From Candidatus Viridilinea mediisalina (GTDB lineage Bacteria > Chloroflexota > Chloroflexia > Chloroflexales > Chloroflexaceae), in contig NZ_NQWI01000055.1 in the NCBI RefSeq assembly GCF_002532535.1, positions 1 to 32,003 on the forward strand: a stretch of DNA of 32,003 bases. The letters are read 5' to 3'. Below the pieces are notes generated by a model. The model saw only the letters and a list, made by a program, of their open reading frames with translations. It had not been told where the DNA came from and did no database searches. A program made the translations under genes and the position numbers. Of this stretch, positions 24,812-32,003 are shown in pieces (position 1 is the stretch's first letter; each line of letters begins with the position of its first letter).

Positions 24812-26071
24812 CTAGCCCTTGACAATCGCTTCAAACTCTTCGGGGAAGAGTTCCAGGGCGCTCTTGATCGGCATGACGGCGCTCTCGCCCAAGAGGCAGA
24901 AGCAGTTGCCCTCCATTTGGCGGTAGATGCTGTGCAGGGTGGGGATGTCGTTGGCTTCGCCGTGGCCCTCTTCCGCCATGCGGTGCAGCACCTTGACGAG
25001 CCAGTGGGTGCCTTCGCGGCAGGGCGTACATTTGCCACAACTCTCATGCTTGAAGAATTCGTCCATTTTATAGGCAACATGGGGGGCTTTTACGCTGTCG
25101 TCCAGCACAATCACCGCGCCTGAACCAAGCATCGAACCAGCCGCCGCAACCCCCTCATAGTCCAAAGGCGTGTCGAGATGCTTGGCGGTGAGCCAAGGGG
25201 CCGAGGCACCCCCAGGGATAATAATCTTCACCGGGCGCCCGCCGCGCATGCCACCTGCATACTCAGGGCTTTCGATCAATTCGCGCAAGGGCACCCCGAA
25301 GGGCAGTTCATAGTTGCCAGGACGATTGACATGGCCTGAAATGGAGAAGCATTTGGTGCCCGGACTCTTCTCGGTGCCGTGCGAGCGGTACCACGCCACG
25401 CCCTTCTCGATGATGCGCGGCACATTGGCGAGCGTTTCGACATTGTTGATGATCGTCGGCTTGCCATAGAGCCCTTCCACCGCCGGGAAGGGCGGCTTGA
25501 GCCTCGGTTGGCCCAATTTGCCCTCCAGCGATTCCATTAGGGCCGTCTCTTCACCACAGATATAGGCACCGGCTCCACGATGGATATAGATGTCAAGATC
25601 GTAGCCCGTCCCTAGAATGTTTTTACCCAAAAAGCCCGCTGCATAAGCCTCTGCAATTGCCTGTTCCAACAGCAGCGCAGCGGAGGCAAACTCGCCTCGC
25701 ATGTAGATGTAGGCGGTATGGCACTCAATTGCATAGGCCGAGAGGGCAACCCCCTCAATCACCTGATGGGGATTGCGATCAATAATCTGGTGGTTATTGA
25801 ACGTCCCCGGCTCCGACTCATCACAATTGCAGAGCAGGTAGCGCGGATAGACCCCTTTGGGCAAGAAGCCCCACTTCACCCCCGTAGGAAAGCCCGCGCC
25901 GCCACGCCCACGCAGACCAGAATCCTTCACCTGCTGCACAAGCGCAGCGGGCGTCTGCTCGCGCAACGCAGCCGCGTAGGTCTCCCAGCCCCCAACCCGC
26001 CGATAGACGGCAAATTGGTTGATGTCGGGGTGGTTCAGTTCGCGCATGATGATATATTCGCTGAGGGGCAT
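24812..26071 (-). CDS. nuoF: NADH-quinone oxidoreductase subunit F (NADH-binding)
   Basis: A 419-residue flavoprotein of the NADH dehydrogenase module. GLRGRGGAGFPTGVKW (53-67) is the FMN/NADH glycine-rich loop. NCDESEPGTFNNHQI and GAGAYICGEETALMESLEG are further family signatures. ESCGKCTPCREG (Cys345, 348, 351) with Cys392 in GNCFCLLGESA ligates the [4Fe-4S] N3 cluster. It takes electrons from NADH via FMN. Start ATG 26071 is in the standard place; ATG 26047 is possible. It is flanked by repeat-filled gaps on both sides (236 bases to nuoE, 250 to nuoG). Confidence 0.97.
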   Translation of the reverse strand: MPLSEYIIMRELNHPDINQFAVYRRVGGWETYAAALREQTPAALVQQVKDSGLRGRGGAGFPTGVKWGFLPKGVYPRYLLCNCDESEPGTFNNHQIIDRNPHQVIEGVALSAYAIECHTAYIYMRGEFASAALLLEQAIAEAYAAGFLGKNILGTGYDLDIYIHRGAGAYICGEETALMESLEGKLGQPRLKPPFPAVEGLYGKPTIINNVETLANVPRIIEKGVAWYRSHGTEKSPGTKCFSISGHVNRPGNYELPFGVPLRELIESPEYAGGMRGGRPVKIIIPGGASAPWLTAKHLDTPLDYEGVAAAGSMLGSGAVIVLDDSVKAPHVAYKMDEFFKHESCGKCTPCREGTHWLVKVLHRMAEEGHGEANDIPTLHSIYRQMEGNCFCLLGESAVMPIKSALELFPEEFEAIVKG

Positions 26072-26146
26072 GGGTGTACTTTCTAGTAGGAAAGTAGGAA
26101 AGTATAGGTGTACTGGCTTACAGTCTTTAGATGTCGCAAACCTATT

Positions 26147-26287
26147 TGTTAGGGAAGGTTTCAGAAACAGCCTTTCAGCTTTACAGTTGGAGTGCCGACT
26201 TTAGTCGGCATCCGGGGGTTGTCGGCGACCTCAGCCGACTAAAGTCGGCACTCCGTCGGAGGCCAAACTATAAAGTGGCCTGAAACC
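26147..26287. repeat. MITE-like element between nuoE and nuoF
   Basis: Perfect 21-base arms 26189-26209 and 26234-26254 enclose 24 bases; the arm contains GCCGACTTTAGTCGGC. Flanks GGTTTCAG (near 26157) and CTGAAACC (near 26278) form imperfect terminal inverted repeats, and CCAAACTATA to the right of the hairpin is shared with the element at 5029. This places it in the same family with diverged ends. Confidence 0.85.
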
Positions 26288-26307
26288 CCATCCCTAACAC
26301 CAATTTT

Positions 26308-26901
26308 CTATTTCCTCTCTCCTCGCTCCTGCTGGTAAGGGGCATCGCGGGGGATGTGGACAATCCCTTGGGGCCCAAGCAGATAGTCTTCAGCAAAGCG
26401 CCCCGAGACGCCACGCTGTTTTGCTTCGGCGGCACGGGCACGCAGGTTGTTCAGCAACTCCTCAGCCCGCTCGGCATGCACATCGTAAATATAGTCGAGA
26501 TTCGCCTGCACCACGGGCGCACGGTCGCACGAGGCCAGACACTTGACCCGTTGCAGGGTAAACATACCATCAGCGGTCGTCTGCTCCTCACTGATGCCCA
26601 GCGTAGCCTTGAGCGCCGCGATCAACTCTTCAGCCCCCACATAACAACAGGGCACATCGTCGCACACCTGGATCACCCATGTCCCCACCGGGCGATCATA
26701 GAAGAGCGTATAGAAGCCGACCACCTCAAAGACCTGGGTAGGCGGCAATTCAAGAATCTCGGCCACCTCACGGATCGCTTCTGGGCTCAGGTACCCATAG
26801 GTATCCTGGGCCAAGTAGAGCAACGGCAGCACCGCGCTACGCTTACTGGGGTAACGCCCAATGATGGTTTCGATTTCAGCTTGATGGGTTTGGAGGAGCA
26901 T
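26308..26901 (-). CDS. nuoE: NADH-quinone oxidoreductase subunit E
   Basis: A 197-residue thioredoxin-fold subunit. VCDDVPC (Cys80 x4 Cys85) and CLASC (Cys121 x3 Cys125) bind the [2Fe-2S] N1a cluster. KRSAVLPLLYLAQDTYGYLSPEAI is a typical N-terminal helical part. It pairs with NuoF and NuoG in the NADH module. The C-terminal tail of about 40 residues (GVSGRFAEDYLLGPQGI...) is somewhat longer than usual. The ATG at 26901 has no clear ribosome site; the 344-base gap to nuoD is tandem repeat. Confidence 0.96.
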   Translation of the reverse strand: MLLQTHQAEIETIIGRYPSKRSAVLPLLYLAQDTYGYLSPEAIREVAEILELPPTQVFEVVGFYTLFYDRPVGTWVIQVCDDVPCCYVGAEELIAALKATLGISEEQTTADGMFTLQRVKCLASCDRAPVVQANLDYIYDVHAERAEELLNNLRARAAEAKQRGVSGRFAEDYLLGPQGIVHIPRDAPYQQERGERK

Positions 26902-26940
26902 ATGGTTTTGTGATTACAGGGAGGGGGGAGGAGAACAGCA

Positions 26941-27137
26941 GAACAGGGGAACAGGGGAACAGGGGAACAGGGGAACAGGGGAACAGGGGAACAGGGGAAC
27001 AGGGGAACAGGGGAACAGGGGAACAGGGGAACAGGGGAACAGGGGAACAGCAGAACAAAGAACAGGGGGGGAGCAGAATAGCAGGACTAAGAATAGCAGA
27101 ACAAAGAACAGCAGAACAAAGAACAGCAGAACAAATA
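26941..27137. repeat. Octamer array (GAACAGGG)x13 with degenerate extension
   Basis: Thirteen perfect copies of GAACAGGG at 26941-27044, followed by degenerate GAACA(G/A)(C/A)A units up to about 27137, in the nuoD-nuoE gap. Related to the GAACAGGC-based array at 3421-3570. Confidence 0.94.
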
Positions 27138-27175
27138 TTACCAGATTATCCACACATGAACGGAAGGCAAATTCT

Positions 27176-27245
27176 GTTCCTCTGTTCTTTCGTTCCTCTG
27201 TTCTTCCGTTCCTCGGTTCTTCCGTTCTTCCGTTCCTCTGTTCCT
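27176..27245. repeat. Pyrimidine-rich array GTTC(C/T)TC(T/C) directly after nuoD
   Basis: Units such as GTTCCTCTGTTCTTCC repeat over about 70 bases; their complement is GAAC(A/G)GAGG, the same word family as the octamer array at 26941 but on the opposite strand. It ends at the nuoD stop codon. Confidence 0.85.
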
Positions 27246-28475
27246 CTACCGGTCTACCTCCCCCAACACCGGATCGAGGCTAGCCACAAGGGCGACGAGG
27301 TCGGCCATGAGGCGACCTTTGGCCATGTGGGTGAGGGCTTGCAGATTGATAAACGAAGGGCCACGGAAGTGGACACGCCAAGGTTTGGGGCTGCCGTCGC
27401 TAACCACATAGCAGCCCAAGACGCCACGAGGACTCTCGATGCTCACATAGCTATCACCCACCGGCGGCTTAAAGCCTTCCGTCCAGAGCTTAAAGTGGTG
27501 GATCAGCGCCTCCATGCTATGGGTAATCTCCTGCTTGGGCGGCGGTGCCACTTTGCGGTCGTGGGTCATGAAGTCGCCGGGCGGCATAGCGCACAGACGC
27601 TCCCAGGCTTGACGGGCAATCCTCACGCTCTCGCGCATCTCGGCCATGCGCACGCGATAGCGGTCGTAGTTATCGCCCTTCTTGCCAACAGGAATGCGGA
27701 AATCGTAGGTCTCGTAGCCGCAGTAGGGCAACGCCTTGCGCACATCGTAGGGTACGCCGGTGGCACGCAGATTTGCGCCACTGAGCCCCAGGGCCACCGC
27801 ATCTTCCGCATTCACCACGCCAACATCAACGGTACGCTCAAGCCACAGGGGGTTGCCAGTAAGCAACGCCTCATACTCATCAATGCAGTCAGGCATAACC
27901 TGGAGCAGCGCATCCACCGTGGGCAAAAAATCGGCGGGCAACTCGTAGGCCACGCCCCCAATGCGGATGTAACTGGTCATCATGCGCGCCCCAGAGACCA
28001 ACTCGAAGATGTCGAGGATCTGTTCGCGCTCGCGCATAGCATAGAGGAAAACACTCATAGCCGCGAGGTCGAGCGCGTGGGTACCCAGCCAGACCAAATG
28101 GGACGAGATGCGTTGCAATTCTACCAGCAGCACACGAATGACCTGAGCCCGTTCAGGAATCTCGACGCCCATCAACTGCTCAACGGCCAAGGCATAACAG
28201 AGATTATTGGAGAGTGGCGCAAGATAATCCATGCGGTCGGTCAAGACCACCGCCTTCTGGTAGGTCTTGCTCTCCATCGTCTTCTCGATGCCGGTATGCA
28301 GGAACCCAACATCAGGCGCAAGGTTGACAACCAATTCGCCATCAAGCTCAACCACAACCCGCAGCACCCCGTGGGTACTAGGGTGATGGGGCCCCATATT
28401 GAGCACCATCGTCTCACTGGCCCCTGCGAGGGCGGGAGCCATGATCTCTTGGGGCGTCGGGATTTGGATGGTCAT
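27246..28475 (-). CDS. nuoD: NADH-quinone oxidoreductase subunit D (49 kDa type)
   Basis: A 409-residue subunit that forms the quinone-binding pocket with NuoB. NMGPHHPSTHGVLR carries the conserved His near the quinone headgroup; DVGFLHTGIEK, DRMDYLAPLSNN, ISSHLVWLGT and GARMMTSYIRIGGV follow in family order, and the C-terminal GPSFINLQALTHMAKG and LDPVLGEVDR are normal. NuoC and NuoD are separate, unlike the fused NuoCD of enterobacteria. ATG 28475 is preferred over TTG 28499, giving a 35-base gap to nuoC. Confidence 0.97.
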   Translation of the reverse strand: MTIQIPTPQEIMAPALAGASETMVLNMGPHHPSTHGVLRVVVELDGELVVNLAPDVGFLHTGIEKTMESKTYQKAVVLTDRMDYLAPLSNNLCYALAVEQLMGVEIPERAQVIRVLLVELQRISSHLVWLGTHALDLAAMSVFLYAMREREQILDIFELVSGARMMTSYIRIGGVAYELPADFLPTVDALLQVMPDCIDEYEALLTGNPLWLERTVDVGVVNAEDAVALGLSGANLRATGVPYDVRKALPYCGYETYDFRIPVGKKGDNYDRYRVRMAEMRESVRIARQAWERLCAMPPGDFMTHDRKVAPPPKQEITHSMEALIHHFKLWTEGFKPPVGDSYVSIESPRGVLGCYVVSDGSPKPWRVHFRGPSFINLQALTHMAKGRLMADLVALVASLDPVLGEVDR

Positions 28476-28510
28476 AGGCGCAATCTCAATTCCAGGCAAG
28501 GCGCATGGCC

Positions 28511-29029
28511 CTACTCTTTAGCAAAGGGCTTCTGGGCATAGATGCGATCTTGGTTGAAGGTAAAGGCGATCTCCTCTTCAACCAAAGGATGATCCTTCCG
28601 TTGCGGATGGCCCACCCAATCATCAGGCAACAGAATGCGGGTCAATGAAGGATGGCCCGTGAAGCGAATGCCCATCAGATCGAAAGCTTCACGCTCTTGA
28701 TAGTTTGCCGTAGGAAAGATCGGAGTAAGCGAATCCAGCGTGGGATCGGCTTCAGGCAGACCAAGCTTGAGGCAGACGCGATGGATATGCTGCATACTCA
28801 CCAGGTGTACTACCACCTCAAAGCGGGGGGTACGCCCCAGATAATCTACGGCACAGAGATTCTCAAGGAAGGTATAGCGCAACGCGGGATCATCACGCAG
28901 CCACTGGGCCACCGCCACATAAGCTTCGCGGCGCAGGTTGACACGCAGTTCGCCGTGAGCCTCATCGGTCGCTAAGATCGCGTCACCAAAGCGGTCGCGC
29001 AGATGTTTAAGCAGAGTCTGGTTATCCAT
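28511..29029 (-). CDS. nuoC: NADH-quinone oxidoreductase subunit C (30 kDa type)
   Basis: A 172-residue peripheral subunit. The conserved C-terminal part reads YQEREAFDLMGIRFTGHPSLTRILLPDDWVGHPQRKDHPL, the 30-kDa subunit signature. It has no cofactor and supports NuoD and NuoI in the connecting module. AGGTGG lies four bases before ATG 29029. It is 18 bases after nuoB. Confidence 0.97.
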   Translation of the reverse strand: MDNQTLLKHLRDRFGDAILATDEAHGELRVNLRREAYVAVAQWLRDDPALRYTFLENLCAVDYLGRTPRFEVVVHLVSMQHIHRVCLKLGLPEADPTLDSLTPIFPTANYQEREAFDLMGIRFTGHPSLTRILLPDDWVGHPQRKDHPLVEEEIAFTFNQDRIYAQKPFAKE

Positions 29030-29047
29030 AGGCCCACCTATTGCTAC

Positions 29048-29584
29048 CTACTTCTTCGCCACATCCACCTGCAACAACGCATGCTGCAACGTAATCGGCG
29101 CTTCCTTGACACCACTAATCTTTTCGCGCTGCACCTTAGCGTGGAGCATCATAATGCCATCAATCAGCGCCTCGGGCCTAGGGGGGCACCCAGCGACATA
29201 GACATCCACAGGCACCACCTCGTCTACACCTTGGACAATGGCATAATTATTAAAGATACCACCACAGGCGGCGCAATCGCCCATCGCAATCACCCACTTG
29301 GGATCGCTCATCTGATCATAGAGGCGGCGCACCACCGGAGCCATCTTGCGGCTAACCCGCCCGGCCACAATCATGAGATCAGCTTGACGGGGCGAAGCGC
29401 GGTTGATCTCCATCCCAAAGCGCGAAAGATCATAGTTAGCACTCTGGGCACCCATCATCTCAATCGCGCAGCAAGCCAAACCAAAGAGCAGCGGCCACAT
29501 CGCATTGGTACGGCCCCAATTGACCACATGCTCAAGCGAGGTAGTCACCACCCCCAGATCGGCTGCTTTCTCTTCTATTCCCAT
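29048..29584 (-). CDS. nuoB: NADH-quinone oxidoreductase subunit B
   Basis: A 178-residue subunit carrying cluster N2, which passes electrons to quinone. From ATG 29584, the ligand pattern is adjacent Cys38-Cys39 (LACCAIEMM), Cys104 (GDCAACGG) and Cys133 (GCPPRPE). This start has AAGGGG eight bases upstream and overlaps nuoA by 10 bases; an in-frame start at 29605 would add seven residues. The tight overlap suggests coupling with nuoA. Confidence 0.96.
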   Translation of the reverse strand: MGIEEKAADLGVVTTSLEHVVNWGRTNAMWPLLFGLACCAIEMMGAQSANYDLSRFGMEINRASPRQADLMIVAGRVSRKMAPVVRRLYDQMSDPKWVIAMGDCAACGGIFNNYAIVQGVDEVVPVDVYVAGCPPRPEALIDGIMMLHAKVQREKISGVKEAPITLQHALLQVDVAKK

Positions 29585-29931
29585 TTCAGTGCCCCTTTCT
29601 TCCATTCATAGACAAAGCCCACCACCAGCACCATGAAAAAGACGCCCATGGCGATCAGGCCGGGCACCCCCAGTTCGCGGAAGACGAGGGCGTAGGGATA
29701 GAAGAAGATGACCTCAATATCGAAGATGATGAAGAGCATCGCCACGACATAGAACTTCACCGGGATGCGCCGGATCGCGGCCCCAATCGGCTCCATGCCC
29801 GACTCATAGGGCGCCAGCTTACGGGGCGTGCCGCGCTGGGGGCCGAGCATAGCCGAAACAGTGATCACAAAGACGGCAATGAAGACCGCGATGCCAAAGA
29901 GAATCAGAATGGGCACGTAGGCAGCGAGCAT
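29575..29931 (-). CDS. nuoA: NADH-quinone oxidoreductase subunit A
   Basis: A 118-residue, three-helix membrane subunit and first gene of the operon. [13 protein letters not shown] is the conserved TM1-2 loop (ND3 loop) at the quinone site, and [22 protein letters not shown] carries the conserved acidic residues of the second helix. Length is standard. ATG 29931 lies about 170 bases downstream of the consensus promoter at 30102-30129. Confidence 0.97.
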   Translation of the reverse strand: MLAAYVPILILFGIAVFIAVFVITVSAMLGPQRGTPRKLAPYESGMEPIGAAIRRIPVKFYVVAMLFIIFDIEVIFFYPYALVFRELGVPGLIAMGVFFMVLVVGFVYEWKKGALKWE

Positions 29932-30101
29932 AGATACGCTCCAGAGGGTGCATGCGGAAAGGCTTCAGAGCCATGGTACCATTCTTACGTGGATGCGTGA
30001 GGCGAAGAAGCGAGGGCTCCGCACCCTCACGTCATCGCGTCCTCGCAAACTGCAAGGAGGCTACGAACCATCCCTTAACACCGTTATAGCTTATATCAGG
30101 A

Positions 30102-30129
30102 ATTATACCCGCGATTATACTTGTGTCAA
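30102..30129 (-). promoter_or_regulatory. Near-consensus promoter of the nuo operon
   Basis: On the minus strand TTGACA (30129-30124) and TATAAT (30107-30102) are both perfect consensus hexamers, 16 bases apart. A second TATAAT (30119-30114) lies within the spacer, with TTGCTT (30143-30138) 18 bases upstream of it, so two overlapping promoters are possible. A leader of about 165 bases follows, containing a GCGAGGGCTCC...CCTCGC-type GC-rich hairpin near 30010-30047. No regulator site could be identified. Confidence 0.72.
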
Positions 30130-30199
30130 CGGACACAAAGCAAGGCAAAGCAATGTGCAAAGGGTTGGAAAGAGGGGGGGAGGGAAACAACATGCTGGG

Positions 30200-30445
30200 T
30201 GCGCGGGCCTTCGGCCCGCATGCGGGCCTTTATGGGCCAACAAGAAATGTGTTTGTTGCTGCAACGCCCCAGACCTGGCAGGTGGGGCGCGTGCAGCCAC
30301 CATGAGGGCGTCAACGATCCCATCGCGCCGCACCTGCGAGGTCTCATGGGCCGTTGGACACCCCTTCAGACCTGCCAGGTGTGCGCCGTTGGGTCTTTGG
30401 GGCTACGCATGGTGGCTGCACGGCGCCCACCTAGCAGGTCGTTGG
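30200..30445. repeat. Repeat block with inverted copies of the GGTGGCTGCACG family
   Basis: A GCGGGCC-TTC-GGCCCGC hairpin (30203-30219) is followed by a reverse-complement copy of the repeat (about 30266-30325), then ACCTGCCAGGT and a direct copy (about 30408-30441, TGGTGGCTGCACGGCGCCCA). The pair faces each other across about 100 bases. A third copy is at 4897-4960. No gene is supported in 30130-30500. Confidence 0.72.
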
Positions 30446-30510
30446 GTCGCGTTGCATGAGAAAATTCTTAACACCGCATTCAAAGCTTCCCAAAAACTGT
30501 ATAGCTGAAA

Positions 30511-30570
30511 GCCCCACAACACAACGCCCCCCGTTGGCCCTGGCCGACGGGGGGCGTTGTGTTGTGGGGC
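30511..30570. repeat. Perfect 24-bp hairpin
   Basis: Arms 30511-30534 and 30547-30570 are perfectly complementary and GC-rich, with a 12-base spacer that itself contains GGCC-CT-GGCC and can extend the stem. There is no clear T tract or adjacent gene; it is similar in build to the other long hairpins in the window. Confidence 0.88.
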
Positions 30571-30903
30571 GCAACTTCGCAGGCTACGATGCCAGTGGGC
30601 ATGTCTTGCACCAGATGACCGGCGCGGACACCCATGTGATCTACCGCGTCAACTTCTGGCCCATTGGCAGATCTCTGCATCTGGCTTCTCACATGCGATA
30701 GCCAATAGTTAAAGCAGTGCGCAAGGCGTTCGCACGACGCAGCGGCCCCTTCATCGATGGGGCAGACCTACTACCAGCGCGCCAAAAGCGAAGCCGCCGC
30801 AGGGCTGACGATCGCGCCGATCACCCCGTACATCAAACCGACCAGCCCCTTCTTGGCAACGAATGAACGGATATTCTACTATTATAACGCCGTTCTTCTA
30901 TGA
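30571..30903 (+). other. Possible gene debris
   Basis: Directly after the hairpin a plus-strand frame reads NFAGYDASGHVLHQMTGADT to a stop at 30701. A separate 48-codon frame from ATG 30757 reads YYQRAKSEAAAGLTIAPITP then IKPTSPFLATNERIFYYYNAVLL to TGA 30903. Both look protein-like in composition but neither has a ribosome site or a family I recognise. They may be fragments of lost genes, or chance. Confidence 0.25.
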
Positions 30904-30909
30904 CGCCGA

Positions 30910-31242
30910 TCAGTAAGGTGGCGTCGGTGGTTCCAGCAACGGTGGCGTGGTTCGTTGCGCCAACCAGCGCTGGAGGGATGTCTGGCTCTCATTGGACGCT
31001 TTTCCGCTCAGCAGGTGTTCGACCTTAATGTCTTCATCCAGATCCGGCCAGTGAATGCCAACGCCGTCCCCCATCAACCGCCAATGCTGCCGTTCTTGGG
31101 GGGTACCGTTGACTAAGCGTGGATACCACGTCAGCGGCACGATGATCGTGCGCCCGTCCTGTAAATCAACCGTGAGCGCATCCTCGGAAATCGTGACCTG
31201 TTGGGCACGTGCAATGGGGACATCACGGGTTACAATGCTCAT
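30910..31242 (-). CDS. DUF2442-family protein
   Basis: A 110-residue protein. The core VTISEDALTVDLQDGRTIIVPLTWYPRL followed by WRLMGDGVGIHWPDLDEDIKVEHLLSG matches the DUF2442 family as I know it, whose hallmark is HWPxLDEDI. The family is usually found directly after a DUF4160 gene, as here, and is suspected of antitoxin function; the role is not established. The last 30 residues (TPPLLEPPTPPY) are Pro-rich and not typical. ATG 31242 has GGAGG five bases upstream and overlaps the end of the upstream gene by 20 bases, implying coupled translation. Confidence 0.8.
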   Translation of the reverse strand: MSIVTRDVPIARAQQVTISEDALTVDLQDGRTIIVPLTWYPRLVNGTPQERQHWRLMGDGVGIHWPDLDEDIKVEHLLSGKASNESQTSLQRWLAQRTTPPLLEPPTPPY

Positions 31243-31459
31243 CCCATCCTCCCAAGAGTGTCGCGTGGTGTTCCTCGACAAGGCGCTGCATCCGGGTCAA
31301 TTCACGGCGACTGAAGCCACCACTCTCGGCCAGCCGAACGGGCGTGAGCCAGAATTTGGCAATCTGGGAGTCCCGTTCTATATGCACATGGGCAGGCTCA
31401 CTACAGTCCGCCGAGTAGAAGAAGAAGCGATAGGGGCCGATACGCAAAATGGTGGGCAT
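31223..31459 (-). CDS. DUF4160-family protein
   Basis: A 78-residue protein of usual family length. MPTILRIGPYRFFFYSADCSEPAHVHIERDSQIAKFWLTPVRLAESGGFSRRELTRMQRLVEEH contains the DUF4160 core, with PAHVHIER as its conserved region. In many genomes the family is paired with DUF2442 in an arrangement like a toxin-antitoxin operon; DUF4160 as toxin is an inference. GAGGAGG lies just before ATG 31459. In-frame codons upstream to 31858 look like noise. The two genes overlap and share a strand. Confidence 0.8.
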   Translation of the reverse strand: MPTILRIGPYRFFFYSADCSEPAHVHIERDSQIAKFWLTPVRLAESGGFSRRELTRMQRLVEEHHATLLGGWDEHCNP

Positions 31460-32003
31460 GGCCTCCTCACGTCCAGACAGCGCGATAGTGCATCCACGAT
31501 ACAAGGGAAGCACGAAGCTGTCAAACCTACGATACACGCAGAGCCATTTCGATGACGGATCGGTGTGTATCGGGGCGTCGGATGGATGGGGGGCTATCCA
31601 TGTTTTTGCGTGCTTCGGATCATCGGGAAGATCGCCACCACACGGTACAGCCCGCGATTCGGAGACGTGATGCCGCCACGATATGTGCCGGAACGCTGCC
31701 GCCCAAAGCTGGGCTTCAGCGGCACCGCTGGCTGCTTTCATAGATCGAGGTGAGCGACGGCACGAGACGGCGTGATAAAAAACCGCCAACTCACGGGACG
31801 CGCCAGCGGCGTCCGCTGCGACCCATGTTGGGCGGGCGCTTACAAGGTTTAATGGCAATAGCGCAAAAGGAGCGCTGTTGGGGAAGCAGATTTTGTTGCG
31901 TACCCCATTACTTTGTCACTCTGAGTACCTCATGGCCCGCAGGCCAGTGGCACGGAGAGAAACAGCGTGAGTGCGCTGCCCCTCCGCTGGCTGAGCTTGT
32001 CGA
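31460..32003. other. Right-end interval without a supported gene
   Basis: Open frames exist on both strands at 31460-31858 but lack ribosome sites, family resemblance or consistent composition. The promoter of the DUF4160-DUF2442 pair must lie here but could not be located. The last 80 bases contain GTCACTCTGAGTACC and GGCTGAGCTTGTCGA, phrases of the kind found in dispersed intergenic repeats (compare about 9180-9210). Confidence 0.4.

Noticed and set aside
30061-30130. Riboswitch in the nuoA leader
   Set aside because: The leader has one GC-rich hairpin but no conserved riboswitch core that I can recognise.
31460-31858. N-terminal extension of DUF4160 to 31858
   Set aside because: The family begins at MPTILRIGPYRFFFYS, with a ribosome site directly before it; the extra 133 codons have no resemblance to a domain.

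Overview
The window looks like a chromosomal segment of a filamentous Chloroflexota bacterium, probably in or near Chloroflexales. The evidence is a GC-rich genome, a complete 14-subunit nuo operon, a CrtI-type carotenoid desaturase, an eukaryotic-like kinase with a C-terminal membrane anchor, and very dense intergenic repeats. The lineage is an inference from gene content; no 16S or marker gene was compared.

Layout. Bases 1-2200 hold two convergent phospholipid genes: a fusion of a SAM-dependent methyltransferase with a phosphatidylserine decarboxylase, and PssA, which makes phosphatidylserine. Together they could take CDP-diacylglycerol to PE and possibly to methylated PE. Bases 2347-4852 hold a membrane-anchored clan GH-A-like hydrolase with an in-frame pentapeptide repeat, divergent from a Ser/Thr pseudokinase. 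Bases 5029-9111 hold a MITE-like element, a tRNA-Ser(GGA) with promoter and terminator, and a solitary 1248-residue Type IIG-like restriction-modification enzyme. Bases 9522-12850 hold crtI, a small cysteine-containing protein resembling DUF2325, and a decayed membrane sensor gene.

Bases 12906-29931 are the minus-strand operon nuoA-B-C-D-E-F-G-H-I-(RHH-like antitoxin gene)-J-K-L-M-N. It encodes a complete proton-pumping complex I with the NADH module (E, F, G), the quinone/Fe-S module (B, C, D, I) and the membrane arm (A, H, J, K, L, M, N). A near-consensus promoter (TTGACA-N16-TATAAT) lies about 170 bases before nuoA. Gene order is canonical and all key Fe-S and proton-channel residues I checked are present, but seven of the thirteen junctions between nuo genes carry repeats, an extra gene or gene debris.

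The right end (30130-32003) holds repeat copies, gene debris and a DUF4160-DUF2442 pair that resembles a toxin-antitoxin module.

The most unusual property is the repeat load: heptamer, octamer and 15-mer tandem arrays, a MITE-like family with a conserved GCCGACTTTAGTCGGC-type core, modular GC-rich hairpins, and inverted CACCACAGAG elements. Several run into gene ends: the nuoJ C-terminus, the nuoN stop codon, the hydrolase N-terminus and the decayed sensor. The repeats appear to accumulate where they do not break essential genes.
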